The notes below the pieces were generated by a model, which searched no databases, was not told the origin of the DNA, and saw only the letters and a program-made list of their open reading frames with translations. The position numbers were made by a program, and so were the translations under genes. DNA of 51,092 bases from contig JAAFKE010000026.1 of NCBI GenBank assembly GCA_013298215.1, positions 1 through 51,092 of the forward strand, written 5' to 3'. This DNA comes from Cytophagales bacterium. Lineage in GTDB: Bacteria; Bacteroidota; Bacteroidia; Cytophagales; Spirosomataceae. This document shows positions 16,041 through 24,237 of the stretch, piece after piece; positions within the stretch are counted from its first letter, which is position 1, and each line of letters begins with the position of its first letter.

Positions 16041-16847
16041 TTATTGACGGTATCCGTAAATGTTTAGTTGCAAGTCCATCACGTCGTTTTGGCGGTAGCG
16101 GTGGTTCATAAACGGTGCGCTGCGGTGCTGGTTGGTGTCTATATAATACCTAAACCCCGCGTTTTGCAACACCTGCACCACCTCGGCCAACGCCTGCGGA
16201 TGCCCGATGTAGGCGTGGAACTCCACAAAAATGTGCTGCACGTGGGCCAGGGCATCGCGGCAATCTGCCAACACGCTCATTTCGGCCCCCTCAATGTCAA
16301 TTTTCAAAAAGTCAATCGTCTCCTCCCGCAGCAGCAGGTCGCGCAGCCTAACCGACGGTACGCGGTTGGACGCGGCGGTCGAAAAAATAGACGATGAATC
16401 GGCGGCCTCGCTACCGAACATCACCCCTTGGTCGTCGATCCAAACGGCCTTGTTCACAATTTCAACGCCCTCGATACGGTTATTTTTGATGTTTTGTTGC
16501 AATATCTGACCAATTCTAAGGTCAGCCTCAAATGCCACCACCCGCGCGTTGGGGTGTTTTTGCTTGAAATACGCCACGCTCACACCGACGTTGGCTCCGC
16601 AGTCGAACACCACGGGATGCTTGCTACTGGTGGCGAAAGCGTAAAAGTCGTCCACGAATATTTCTTTAAACTGCCACACGAACGACAGGCAATCGGGCAC
16701 TAAAAAGGTATATTTCTCGAAATGAACCTCCGTTTGGGTGTGCCGGGGCGCGTCGCCGTACTGCCACAACAGGCGCAAAAATTGGCGCGCGGCCTTGGTT
16801 TTGAATGTGTGGTAGAGTTCCTTGAAAATGTATTTAAAAAGCAGCAT
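16041..16847 (-). CDS. FkbM-family methyltransferase
   Basis: The frame is open from 16910, but the ATG at 16847 lies two bases after the stop of the upstream gene and gives a sensible start (MLLFKYIFKELYHTF), 268 residues. The SAM-binding motif is VVFDCGANVGVSVAYFKQKHP, followed by VVAFEADLRIGQIL and later DFLKIDIEGAEMSVL, the FkbM signature. FkbM enzymes O-methylate sugars or polyketides. Here, between glycosyltransferases, methylation of a surface-glycan sugar is likely. A second FkbM gene is directly upstream. Confidence 0.88.
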   Translation of the reverse strand: MLLFKYIFKELYHTFKTKAARQFLRLLWQYGDAPRHTQTEVHFEKYTFLVPDCLSFVWQFKEIFVDDFYAFATSSKHPVVFDCGANVGVSVAYFKQKHPNARVVAFEADLRIGQILQQNIKNNRIEGVEIVNKAVWIDDQGVMFGSEAADSSSIFSTAASNRVPSVRLRDLLLREETIDFLKIDIEGAEMSVLADCRDALAHVQHIFVEFHAYIGHPQALAEVVQVLQNAGFRYYIDTNQHRSAPFMNHRYRQNDVMDLQLNIYGYRQ

Positions 16848-16849
16848 AG

Positions 16850-17800
16850 TTACGCGTTTAGAAGGTCGTTCCATTTTAAGACTACGGCGTGCCAAAATTT
16901 TAATTTCCAAACGCGCCCGCTAATTTGCCGTTTGGTGTAGGTTTCCATGTCGTCAAACGCCGCATCGTCGAAACGAACACGTGCTTTTTCGATGAGCAGA
17001 AGTGCAAAGCCGTGTTGTTGGCACAAAATAGCAAAAACCCATCCCAACAAGTAGTCGCGGAGGGTAGTTTGGGGGTTGTCGAAGCGGTTTAGGTAGGTGA
17101 TCTCGCCCCAGCCAGGGGTCTGTTTGTGGGCAAAATAGTGGAGTTTCCGCCAGAACCCTTGCTTGCCAAACTGGTTTAGCGCAGCCTTTTTGATGCGCGG
17201 CGAGCCTTTAACGACAAAATCCGACATCCAGAAGTGGCCGTTTTGTTCCATGCCAGCCAACAAACTATACATCTTGTCCTCGCCCTCGTAAGACGAAATA
17301 ATACCAGGTTCAAATTCGGCTACTTTCACGCCGTTTTTGCGCGGCCCCAGGTTTTCAAATAGTCGCCAGTCGAGTCCCTGAGAATCGGTCTTGAACCAAT
17401 CTACGTAGTCGAGTTTTAGTTCGGCAAGCACGCTGTTCAAGCTGCGGTTTTTGAGTTTTATTTTCCGATCCACGTCAAATTTCCAGGCAAAATCATATTC
17501 TTGCAACAGCTCCGACTGTGGCCTCAGCAGGCTCGAACAGTGTGGGTGGGCCGTCAGGTGGAAATCGATCTCGGGCGCTTCGGTGTCGGTCACAATACAA
17601 TTAAAAGTGTATAGTTTGCGGTATTTTCCTTTTTCGTCGGTGGCATAAGCAAAATCGCGCGCGTCGGCATCGAACGCCACGCAAACGGCGTAGGGGGCCA
17701 CGCGCCGCCAGATGGGGTGCAACCGCCCAGACGCGCCCACGTCGATCAGTACGGGGGGCTGTTGCTCAAACTCGGGCCGTTGGAGTATTTTTTGGATCAT
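16850..17800 (-). CDS. FkbM-family methyltransferase (divergent)
   Basis: A 316-residue protein with VLIDVGASGRLHPIWRRV as the SAM-binding strand and loop, then VCVAFDADARDF. Further on come LDYVDWFKTDSQGLDWRLFENL, equivalent to the FkbM DxxKxDxxGxE block, and KVAEFEPGIISSYEGEDK. The C-terminal part contains HFWMSDFVVKG and a long tail that is unlike the shorter downstream FkbM protein. It likely methylates a sugar hydroxyl in the same glycan. Two bases separate its stop from the next start, which indicates an operon. Confidence 0.82.
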   Translation of the reverse strand: MIQKILQRPEFEQQPPVLIDVGASGRLHPIWRRVAPYAVCVAFDADARDFAYATDEKGKYRKLYTFNCIVTDTEAPEIDFHLTAHPHCSSLLRPQSELLQEYDFAWKFDVDRKIKLKNRSLNSVLAELKLDYVDWFKTDSQGLDWRLFENLGPRKNGVKVAEFEPGIISSYEGEDKMYSLLAGMEQNGHFWMSDFVVKGSPRIKKAALNQFGKQGFWRKLHYFAHKQTPGWGEITYLNRFDNPQTTLRDYLLGWVFAILCQQHGFALLLIEKARVRFDDAAFDDMETYTKRQISGRVWKLKFWHAVVLKWNDLLNA

Positions 17801-17957
17801 GTTGGTACGGTACTTTTTCTAAGAAAATTATGAATTATAAATGGTGAGTTTGAGACTCATAACTTTCTGATTATCAGTAATTTAAAATCAAAAAACCATC
17901 ATCTTGTTTTGAGTGTCTCCCCAATTGAAAGCGTTTGGCCTCCACCGAAACCAGCGT

Positions 17958-18863
17958 TTATTTACGCTGTTTCCATTTTCTAAAATACTTCCAATAGTTA
18001 ATCAGCCGCCGGTGGGGTTTTTGTTTGAAAAACGCTTGCAGGTTAGCAACGATGTGGGCGTTGGGTTGCAGGTTGGCTTCAAAACGCACCTGGCCTTCAA
18101 AAATTTCGGTGTCCAATTTATCGGTCTTTCCCGTTTCAGACCCCGTTCCGTCGGCACCAATGTGGTGTATTTTAGACCGAACGGGATACAAACAGTGCGC
18201 TTCGTGCCTAAAATGCGCGTATGCCCACCGCACGGCCCACGAATTTACAACGCCCATTTGTTGTTTGAGAAGCATGAGGGTGAGGTCTTCGCCACCCGCG
18301 TTGAAGGCGTTTTGGGCGGCGGTGTCGGCCATAAAATCCTCGAAATCGGGAACGCTAAAATCAGCTTTTTTCCATTTCGATGCCCACGTACCCCAGCCCA
18401 ACGACGACGGCCTCGGCAACGCACAAACTTGGGGCGCATACGTGGCTGGAATCTGAATTGGGAACAAAAAACCCGTGACCGAAAAAATATTTTCGTGGCC
18501 CTCGTAGGCGTGCAAGGCCCCGTTTATGTAGTCTAAAAAATCGGTGGCGCACAGCAGGTCGTCTTCCATTACAACAACCGAGCTGTGGTTTTTGAGTACC
18601 TCGCTCACCCCAGCAATCACCGAGTTGGCCAGGCCACGGTTGCGTTCTTGGGTTTGGATAATCACGTTTTTGAACCCTGCAACCTGGGCCAGGTAAGCCC
18701 TGACGGCATCCGTTTTGATTTTTTCGGGGGCGTTTCGGGGGCCGTCCGAAAAAACGTAAAGCACTGATTCTTTGGCCAACGGATTTTTTTGTAGCGACTC
18801 GATGGTTTGCTGCACGTGCCACGGGCGGTTGAAACAAAACAGGGCGATGGGTGCTAATTGCAT
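17958..18863 (-). CDS. Glycosyltransferase, GT2/GNT-I-like
   Basis: A 301-residue protein beginning PIALFCFNRPWHVQQTIES, with LYVFSDGPRN, a variable region, then SSVVVMEDDLLCATDFLDY. The EDD sequence is the metal and nucleotide-sugar binding motif. GWGTWASKW is conserved in this group of GT-A enzymes that resemble eukaryotic GNT-I. It should transfer a sugar from a nucleotide donor in the cytoplasm. It is separated from the next minus-strand gene by ~157 bp of AT-rich DNA and is divergent from wecB, with a 76-bp gap that should hold promoters for both. Confidence 0.85.
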   Translation of the reverse strand: MQLAPIALFCFNRPWHVQQTIESLQKNPLAKESVLYVFSDGPRNAPEKIKTDAVRAYLAQVAGFKNVIIQTQERNRGLANSVIAGVSEVLKNHSSVVVMEDDLLCATDFLDYINGALHAYEGHENIFSVTGFLFPIQIPATYAPQVCALPRPSSLGWGTWASKWKKADFSVPDFEDFMADTAAQNAFNAGGEDLTLMLLKQQMGVVNSWAVRWAYAHFRHEAHCLYPVRSKIHHIGADGTGSETGKTDKLDTEIFEGQVRFEANLQPNAHIVANLQAFFKQKPHRRLINYWKYFRKWKQRK

Positions 18864-18906
18864 GAATGGGAGATTGCTAAAAACACAAAATTGCTAAAAA
18901 AGATAA

Positions 18907-18914
18907 TACCTTTG
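18907..18914 (+). promoter_or_regulatory. Candidate -7 box of wecB
   Basis: TACCTTTG fits TANNTTTG, 25 bp before the ATG at 18940. Two direct copies of TTGCTAAAAA (18874-18883 and 18891-18900) lie just upstream, but no TTTG at the right distance was seen. Confidence 0.4.
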
Positions 18915-18939
18915 GGAAAAAACACGATTTTTTGACCAA

Positions 18940-20037
18940 ATGAAAATTATCAATATTGTGGGCGCGCGGCCAAATTTCATGAAAGTGGCACCGCTGCACC
19001 GCGCCTTCCAACAAATTGTGGGCTTAGATTCTATGATTGTGCACACTGGCCAGCACTACGACGCCAAGATGAGCGATGTGTTTTTTAACCAACTCGAAAT
19101 GCCAAAACCCGACTATTTTTTGGGCATTGGTGGTGGGTCGCACGCCCAACAGACGGCCAAAATTATGGTCGAGTTTGAGAAGGTAATGGAGGCCGAGCAA
19201 CCCGATTTGGTGTTGGTGGTGGGCGATGTGACCTCCACGATTGCCTGCGCGTTGGTGGCCACCAAAATGCACGTTACAATAGCCCACGTGGAGGCTGGCC
19301 TGCGAAGCGGCGACCGCAAAATGCCCGAAGAAATTAACCGAATATTGACCGACTCTATCTCCGATTTGTTGTTTGTTACCGAACAAGCGGGGCTCGACAA
19401 CCTCCTAAAAGAAGGTGTGCCGAAAGAAAAAATACACTTTGTGGGCAATTGCATGATCGACTCGCTGGTGCATTACCGCCAAAAAGCTGCCGAATTAAAC
19501 ACCGCGCAACAACTTGGTTTAGAAGCCAATAGCTACGTGCTCGTGACCATGCACCGCCCCGCCAACGTGGACACTGAAAGTGGTCTGAACAGCATTTTGC
19601 GGGTGATTGAAGACACCGCCAAACACAAAAAAGTACTTTTCCCAGTGCACCCACGCACGCGCAGCAATTTCGAGCGTTTCGGCCTGGCCAACCGCCTCAA
19701 TGCGTGCCAAAACCTGGTACTGATGGAACCCCAGGGCTACTTGGAGTTTTTGAATTTGATGGAAAACGCGGCAATGATTATCACCGATTCGGGGGGCATT
19801 CAAGAAGAGACCACCTACCTGCGCGTGCCCTGCCTCACGTTTAGGGATTCGACCGAGCGGCCTTCGACCGTTGAGCTGGGGACGAACCAACTGCTGGCTG
19901 ACCTAAACCCAGAAACAGTACACGAAAAGGTGCTTGAAATTTTGTCGGGTAAGGCCAAAAAGGGGACGATACCACCGCTCTGGGACGGCAAGGCGGCGCA
20001 GCGAATTGCGAACGTACTGGCGGAGTTGGGCAAGTGA
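18940..20037 (+). CDS. wecB: UDP-N-acetylglucosamine 2-epimerase (non-hydrolysing)
   Basis: A 365-residue enzyme that interconverts UDP-GlcNAc and UDP-ManNAc, supplying ManNAc-type sugars for surface glycans. Visible family segments are VGARPNFMKVAPLHRAF, VHTGQHYDAKMSD, VVGDVTSTIACALVA, HVEAGLRSGDRKMPEEINR, VTMHRPANVDTE and ITDSGGIQEETTYL. The acidic and His residues in these segments are those used for catalysis in the family. Length is normal. The stop codon overlaps the start of the next glycosyltransferase (TGATG), so it heads a three-gene operon with two GT2 enzymes. Confidence 0.96.
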   Translation: MKIINIVGARPNFMKVAPLHRAFQQIVGLDSMIVHTGQHYDAKMSDVFFNQLEMPKPDYFLGIGGGSHAQQTAKIMVEFEKVMEAEQPDLVLVVGDVTSTIACALVATKMHVTIAHVEAGLRSGDRKMPEEINRILTDSISDLLFVTEQAGLDNLLKEGVPKEKIHFVGNCMIDSLVHYRQKAAELNTAQQLGLEANSYVLVTMHRPANVDTESGLNSILRVIEDTAKHKKVLFPVHPRTRSNFERFGLANRLNACQNLVLMEPQGYLEFLNLMENAAMIITDSGGIQEETTYLRVPCLTFRDSTERPSTVELGTNQLLADLNPETVHEKVLEILSGKAKKGTIPPLWDGKAAQRIANVLAELGK

Positions 20038-21005
20038 TGGGAGGGCAGTTGGACGGAATATTGCGCGATGATGCGCCGAAAATTTTGCCGCTCGTTTCTG
20101 TTTGCGTACCAGCCTACCAGCAGGTAGCGTACCTAAAAAAACTGCTCGATTCGGTGTTGTTGCAAGATTTTAAAAATTTTGAGGTTATCATCACCGACGA
20201 TTCGCCCGATGATTCGGTTCGGCAATTGGCAATTAAGTACTTGACTGATAGTCGGTTTAAGTATTTTAGAAATGCTCCCGCCCTGGGTACGCCCCAAAAC
20301 TGGAACGAAGCCGTCTGCCGTGCGAACGGTAAGTATATCAAGATTATGCACCACGACGATTGGTTTACGGAGCGGCATAGCTTGCGTGCATTGGTCGAAA
20401 TTTTGGAGCAACACCCCGAAAGCGACTTTGTTTTTTGCGCCACCGATATTAGAAACGCCGACACAAACGCGCACGTTCGCCTCAACCAGCCGACCGCCCA
20501 GCAGATCGAAACGATGGTGAACCTGCCCGAAAGTTTGATTTTAGGCAACATCCTTGGCGTACCGAGTGCTACTTTATACCGCCGAAATAATGACATACCT
20601 GTGTATGATTCGCGCATTAAATTTTTGGTTGATGTTGATTTTTACGTCGCCGCAATTCGCCAAAATGCCTGCATTCAATACGAGCCGCGCGCGCTGGTGG
20701 GCGTGGGGGTGAGCGCCACCCAGGTGACAACCCACGCCCTAAAAGATAAAAACCTGATGCTGTTCGAGTACTTTTACTTTGCCCAAAAGCACCGTGTGAA
20801 CGTAGCCCAGCAGCCGTACTTTTCTTTTTTTACCGAGTTGCTCAAAAAGTGCCGCGTTCGGAACGTATCCGACATAAAAGCAGCTGGTTTTAACGGTGCG
20901 CTCGACGAACGGACGCTCAAAAAAATGATTGCCCGCCGCCATTTTTACGGTTGGGAGGCGCGGTTTAGGCGTTGGGTGATGGCCATTAAATCAAAAATAA
21001 GATGA
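20037..21005 (+). CDS. Glycosyltransferase family 2
   Basis: A 322-residue GT-A enzyme. The ATG at 20037 overlaps the wecB stop; an in-frame GTG lies one codon earlier. The donor-binding fold is seen in PLVSVCVPAYQQVAYLKKLLDS, FEVIITDDSPDDSV, and YIKIMHHDDWFTE, where the HDD is the metal-binding DXD. The C-terminal part has VDVDFYVAAIRQN, the acceptor-side acidic segment. It should add a sugar to a lipid carrier-linked glycan in the cytoplasm. Operon with wecB and the next GT2 gene (4-base overlap). Confidence 0.9.
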   Translation: MGGQLDGILRDDAPKILPLVSVCVPAYQQVAYLKKLLDSVLLQDFKNFEVIITDDSPDDSVRQLAIKYLTDSRFKYFRNAPALGTPQNWNEAVCRANGKYIKIMHHDDWFTERHSLRALVEILEQHPESDFVFCATDIRNADTNAHVRLNQPTAQQIETMVNLPESLILGNILGVPSATLYRRNNDIPVYDSRIKFLVDVDFYVAAIRQNACIQYEPRALVGVGVSATQVTTHALKDKNLMLFEYFYFAQKHRVNVAQQPYFSFFTELLKKCRVRNVSDIKAAGFNGALDERTLKKMIARRHFYGWEARFRRWVMAIKSKIR

Positions 21006-21904
21006 GGGTTCCCGTTCTGACCGTGATCGTTTGCACCTACAACCGCGCGCCTTTTTTGCAGCTTTGCTTAGAATCGGTTGCCGCGCAAATTGCCAACGAC
21101 GACGATTTCAATGTGATTGTGGTTGATAACAATTCGAGCGACGGCACGGCGCAGGTGGTTGATGCGTTTGTGAAAAAATACGACAACTTTACCTATTTGT
21201 TTGAACCCGCCCAAGGTTTGAGCCACGCCCGAAACGCAGGCTACAAGGCTGCCCAAACCGATTTTGTGGCCTATCTCGACGACGACGCTACCGCGAGTTC
21301 GGGCTGGGTTGGGGCCATTTTAGATGCCTTCGCCAACGTGAAACCCCAGCCGCTGGCGGTTGGGGGGCTGATCGTTCCGTGGTACGAAAGCGCTCCGCCA
21401 AGCTGGTTTACCGACGATTTTGAGGCCCGAAAGTGGGGCAACCACGCCCAGTTTCTGCCAGCCTCGAAGGCGCGTTACGGGTTTGCGGGCGGCAATTTGG
21501 CGCTGAACCGCAGCCTTTTGGCGCAACTCGGTGGTTTTTCCACGTCCCACGGCATGGTGGGTGGTCAGATCAGAATGGGCGAAGAAACCGATTTATTTCA
21601 CCGCATTGCGGCGCAAAACAAAGAACGTTTGGCGCAAGCGTTTTGGTACGAACCACGCATGAAGATCAACCACTGGACACCCGTTCGTAATTTTTTGCCC
21701 GCTTACCGCCTGCAACGCGCCCGCGCCAGTGGCCAAGCTGCGGCCGTAATTGAGGGCTCTACGTGGGGTGCTGCGCGCCAAATTTTATTTGCCATAAAAG
21801 TTGTTTTAACCCTCCCAGTAGCTGCACTAAAAGCAACTGTTCCCAAAACTGCTTGGATGAAGGCGCGTTTCTCGTTGGCCTACGTGGCGGGATATTTGAG
21901 TTGA
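21002..21904 (+). CDS. Glycosyltransferase family 2
   Basis: A 300-residue GT-A enzyme beginning PVLTVIVCTYNRAPFLQLCL, with VIVVDNNSSDGTAQVVD, LSHARNAGYKAAQTDFVAYLDDDA (LDDDA is the metal-binding motif), FAGGNLALNRSLL and MGEETDLFHRIA as the catalytic acid segment. The last ~35 residues are hydrophobic and basic and may bind the membrane. The start overlaps the previous stop by four bases (ATGA). Last gene of the wecB operon and convergent with the atpI-like gene. Confidence 0.9.
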   Translation: MRVPVLTVIVCTYNRAPFLQLCLESVAAQIANDDDFNVIVVDNNSSDGTAQVVDAFVKKYDNFTYLFEPAQGLSHARNAGYKAAQTDFVAYLDDDATASSGWVGAILDAFANVKPQPLAVGGLIVPWYESAPPSWFTDDFEARKWGNHAQFLPASKARYGFAGGNLALNRSLLAQLGGFSTSHGMVGGQIRMGEETDLFHRIAAQNKERLAQAFWYEPRMKINHWTPVRNFLPAYRLQRARASGQAAAVIEGSTWGAARQILFAIKVVLTLPVAALKATVPKTAWMKARFSLAYVAGYLS

Positions 21905-21989
21905 TGGCCGACATTTGTACTTACAAGCCTAAACCTCTGAAAAACGATATGTCGCGTAAGAAATAGGATTGATGCGCGTTGTTTTTAAG

Positions 21990-22358
21990 CTACTTTTTCA
22001 AATCGCGTTGCAAGCTGCGGTACAATCCAAAGATTTCAAAAAATGTGTAAAGTAAATAAAGTACAAAAAAGGTAATGATGAAGCTACGCACGCTGTAGAC
22101 ACCCGTGTACAAAAAACAGCCCACAAACAGCACCGACAGTAAAAGCCGAGCTACAACGCTCGCCAGGAAGTATTCGATAAATTTTTCGCGTTTATCGGCC
22201 ATGGCGAGGGCAATAATGCGGTGCGTGAAAAAGGATAAACTGGCAAAAAAGAGGAGAATAATCCACTTTTCGGGGGGCAATATGCCGAACATTTGAAGTT
22301 GGCTGAATAAAAAAAAAGCAATTCCAATACCCGCCGAAAGTCCTAACGTGTGTGCCAC
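21990..22358 (-). CDS. AtpI-like small membrane protein
   Basis: A 122-residue protein with four predicted membrane helices (IGIAFFLFSQLQMFGIL; WIILLFFASLSFFTHRII; VARLLLSVLFVGCFLYTG; FIITFFVLYLLYTFFEIF). A GTG at 22358 is the likely start, four bases after the stop of the atpZ gene. In many Bacteroidota a protein of this size follows AtpZ ahead of the F0F1 genes and is thought to help c-ring assembly. Here no atpB or other ATP synthase gene follows; the next gene is a convergent glycosyltransferase. Name given by context and membrane pattern only. Confidence 0.6.
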   Translation of the reverse strand: MAHTLGLSAGIGIAFFLFSQLQMFGILPPEKWIILLFFASLSFFTHRIIALAMADKREKFIEYFLASVVARLLLSVLFVGCFLYTGVYSVRSFIITFFVLYLLYTFFEIFGLYRSLQRDLKK

Positions 22359-22362
22359 AAAC

Positions 22363-22593
22363 TTATTTTTTTGTCACTTGTTTAATCAATAAATACATCG
22401 ACGCACCCACCGCCCCCAGCGAAAGCAGTAGGGTGAAAACGGGGATTTTTTTAAGCCCCAACCACGCGTCTAACTTCACACCAGCGTAGGTGCCGATGGC
22501 TATTGTGGCCAACATCTGGAAGGCCAGCCCCGAAAACCGGGCGTAGTTATTGATTTTTTTGGTGTCGTCGCGCCAGTCGTCTTTTTGGGCCAT
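22363..22593 (-). CDS. atpZ: AtpZ/AtpI-family protein
   Basis: A 76-residue protein with two membrane helices: FSGLAFQMLATIAIGTYAGVKLDAWLG and FTLLLSLGAVGASMYLLIK. The G-x-K-L-D-x-W-L-G segment between the helices is typical of the AtpZ family (F0F1 accessory, linked in other bacteria to Mg2+ or Ca2+ handling and c-ring assembly). It usually heads the atp operon. In this window it is followed only by the AtpI-like gene, so it appears separated from the rest of the operon. Confidence 0.75.
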   Translation of the reverse strand: MAQKDDWRDDTKKINNYARFSGLAFQMLATIAIGTYAGVKLDAWLGLKKIPVFTLLLSLGAVGASMYLLIKQVTKK

Positions 22594-22614
22594 GGGTGTT
22601 GTGCTTTGTCATAA

Positions 22615-22650
22615 ACGAAAAATCCTGCGCGTGGCGGCAGGATTTTTCGT
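22615..22650 (-). terminator. Intrinsic terminator downstream of sufB
   Basis: ACGAAAAATCCTGC (22615-22628) pairs perfectly with GCAGGATTTTTCGT (22637-22650): a 14-bp stem and 8-base loop. On the minus strand it lies 18 bases after the sufB stop and its right arm ends with a T-run (GATTTTTCGTTT). It separates sufB from atpZ. Confidence 0.8.
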
Positions 22651-22668
22651 TCGTGTAGTTGCAATGCT

Positions 22669-24114
22669 TTATCCTACGCTGCCCTCTAAACTAATTTCGA
22701 GCAATTTTTGGGCTTCAACGGCAAACTCCATGGGTAGTTGGTTAAGTACCTCTTTGGCGTAGCCGTTCACGATCAGCGCCACGGCTTGCTCGGTTGGAAT
22801 ACCGCGCTGGTTGCAATAAAACAGCTGATCTTCACCAATTTTGGAGGTTGTTGCTTCGTGTTCAACGGTGGCAGACGTATTGTTTACCTCAATGTACGGG
22901 AAAGTGTGCGCCCCGCAGCGGTCGCCGAGCAAAAGCGAATCGCACTGCGAAAAATTACGGGCATTTTCGGCGCGCTTGAATACTTTCACCAGCCCACGGT
23001 ACGAGTTTTGGCTCTTGCCCGCCGAGATTCCCTTCGATACAATCCTACTTTTGGTATTTTTGCCGATGTGGATCATCTTCGTTCCCGTATCGGCCTGCTG
23101 CATATTGTTGGTAACGGCCACCGAGTAAAACTCCCCGATCGAGTTGTCGCCCTTCAAGATCACCGACGGGTACTTCCAGGTGATGGCCGAGCCAGTTTCT
23201 ACCTGCGTCCACGAGATTTTTGCGTTGGCTCCGTCGCAAATCCCCCGTTTGGTCACAAAGTTATAGATACCACCGCGTCCTTCTTTGTCGCCAGGATACC
23301 AGTTTTGCACCGTCGAGTACTTCACGGTTGCGTCTTGGTGGGCAAAAATCTCCACGACGGCGGCGTGCAATTGGTTTTCGTCGCGCATGGGGGCGGTGCA
23401 TCCCTCCAAATAGCTCACGTAAGAGCCCTCGTCGGCCACAATCAGCGTCCGCTCAAACTGCCCCGTGCCCGCAGCATTGATCCTAAAATAAGTCGAAAGC
23501 TCCATGGGGCTTCTAACGCCCTTTGGAATGTAGCAGAACGACCCGTCCGAGAAAACGGCGGAGTTTAAGGCCGCAAAATAATTGTCTTTCACGGGAATAA
23601 CCGACCCGATGTATTTTTTGATAAGGTCTGGATGTTCCTGAACTGCCTCCGATATAGAGCAAAAAATGATGCCCAGTTTTTTAAGGTCCGCCTTGAAAGT
23701 CGTGGCCACCGAAACCGAGTCTATCACGGCATCAACTGCCACGTTCGACATCCTTTTTTGCTCATTGAGCGATATACCCAGCCGCTCAAAAGTTGCGCGT
23801 AGTTCGGGGTCAATGTCGTCGAGCGACTTCACTTCTTTGGCTTGCTTGGGGGCCGAATAATACTTGATGGCCTGGTAGTCGATGGTTGGATAATACACAT
23901 TTGGCCACGTGGGCGGGGTCATTTCCTGCCACAGCTTAAACGCTTTCAAACGCCAGTCGAGCATCCATTCGGGTTCATTTTTTTTGGCTGATATAAACCG
24001 AACGGTGCTTTCATCTAAGCCTGCGGGGGCCTCGTCGGCCTCAAAATCATTGATGAAACCGTACTTGTATTCCGATGTTGTTAATTCTTCTAAAATATCT
24101 GCCTGATTGCCCAT
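22669..24114 (-). CDS. sufB: Fe-S cluster assembly scaffold SufB
   Basis: A 481-residue protein of the SUF system, which builds Fe-S clusters with SufC and SufD. Recognised segments are [118 protein letters not shown] and the C-terminal [19 protein letters not shown]. Cys residues expected for cluster handling are present. In most Bacteroidota sufB is followed by sufC and sufD; here a strong terminator follows and no suf gene is adjacent, so the partners must be elsewhere. Confidence 0.97.
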   Translation of the reverse strand: MGNQADILEELTTSEYKYGFINDFEADEAPAGLDESTVRFISAKKNEPEWMLDWRLKAFKLWQEMTPPTWPNVYYPTIDYQAIKYYSAPKQAKEVKSLDDIDPELRATFERLGISLNEQKRMSNVAVDAVIDSVSVATTFKADLKKLGIIFCSISEAVQEHPDLIKKYIGSVIPVKDNYFAALNSAVFSDGSFCYIPKGVRSPMELSTYFRINAAGTGQFERTLIVADEGSYVSYLEGCTAPMRDENQLHAAVVEIFAHQDATVKYSTVQNWYPGDKEGRGGIYNFVTKRGICDGANAKISWTQVETGSAITWKYPSVILKGDNSIGEFYSVAVTNNMQQADTGTKMIHIGKNTKSRIVSKGISAGKSQNSYRGLVKVFKRAENARNFSQCDSLLLGDRCGAHTFPYIEVNNTSATVEHEATTSKIGEDQLFYCNQRGIPTEQAVALIVNGYAKEVLNQLPMEFAVEAQKLLEISLEGSVG

Positions 24115-24237
24115 TCGCCTTGTATTTGTTTCTGTAATATCAACACTAAAAATCGATAATGTGTTCTAACGGTAGGGCGCAAATATCGGAAAATAAAGAC
24201 TCACATTCGTTTGCGGGGCCAAAAAAGGTGTTTCCTC

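Noticed and set aside
21905-21966. A 20-residue frame (MADICTYKPKPLKNDMSRKK) after the last GT2 gene
   Set aside because: Too short to judge, no motif, no separate promoter; it may just be spacer DNA.
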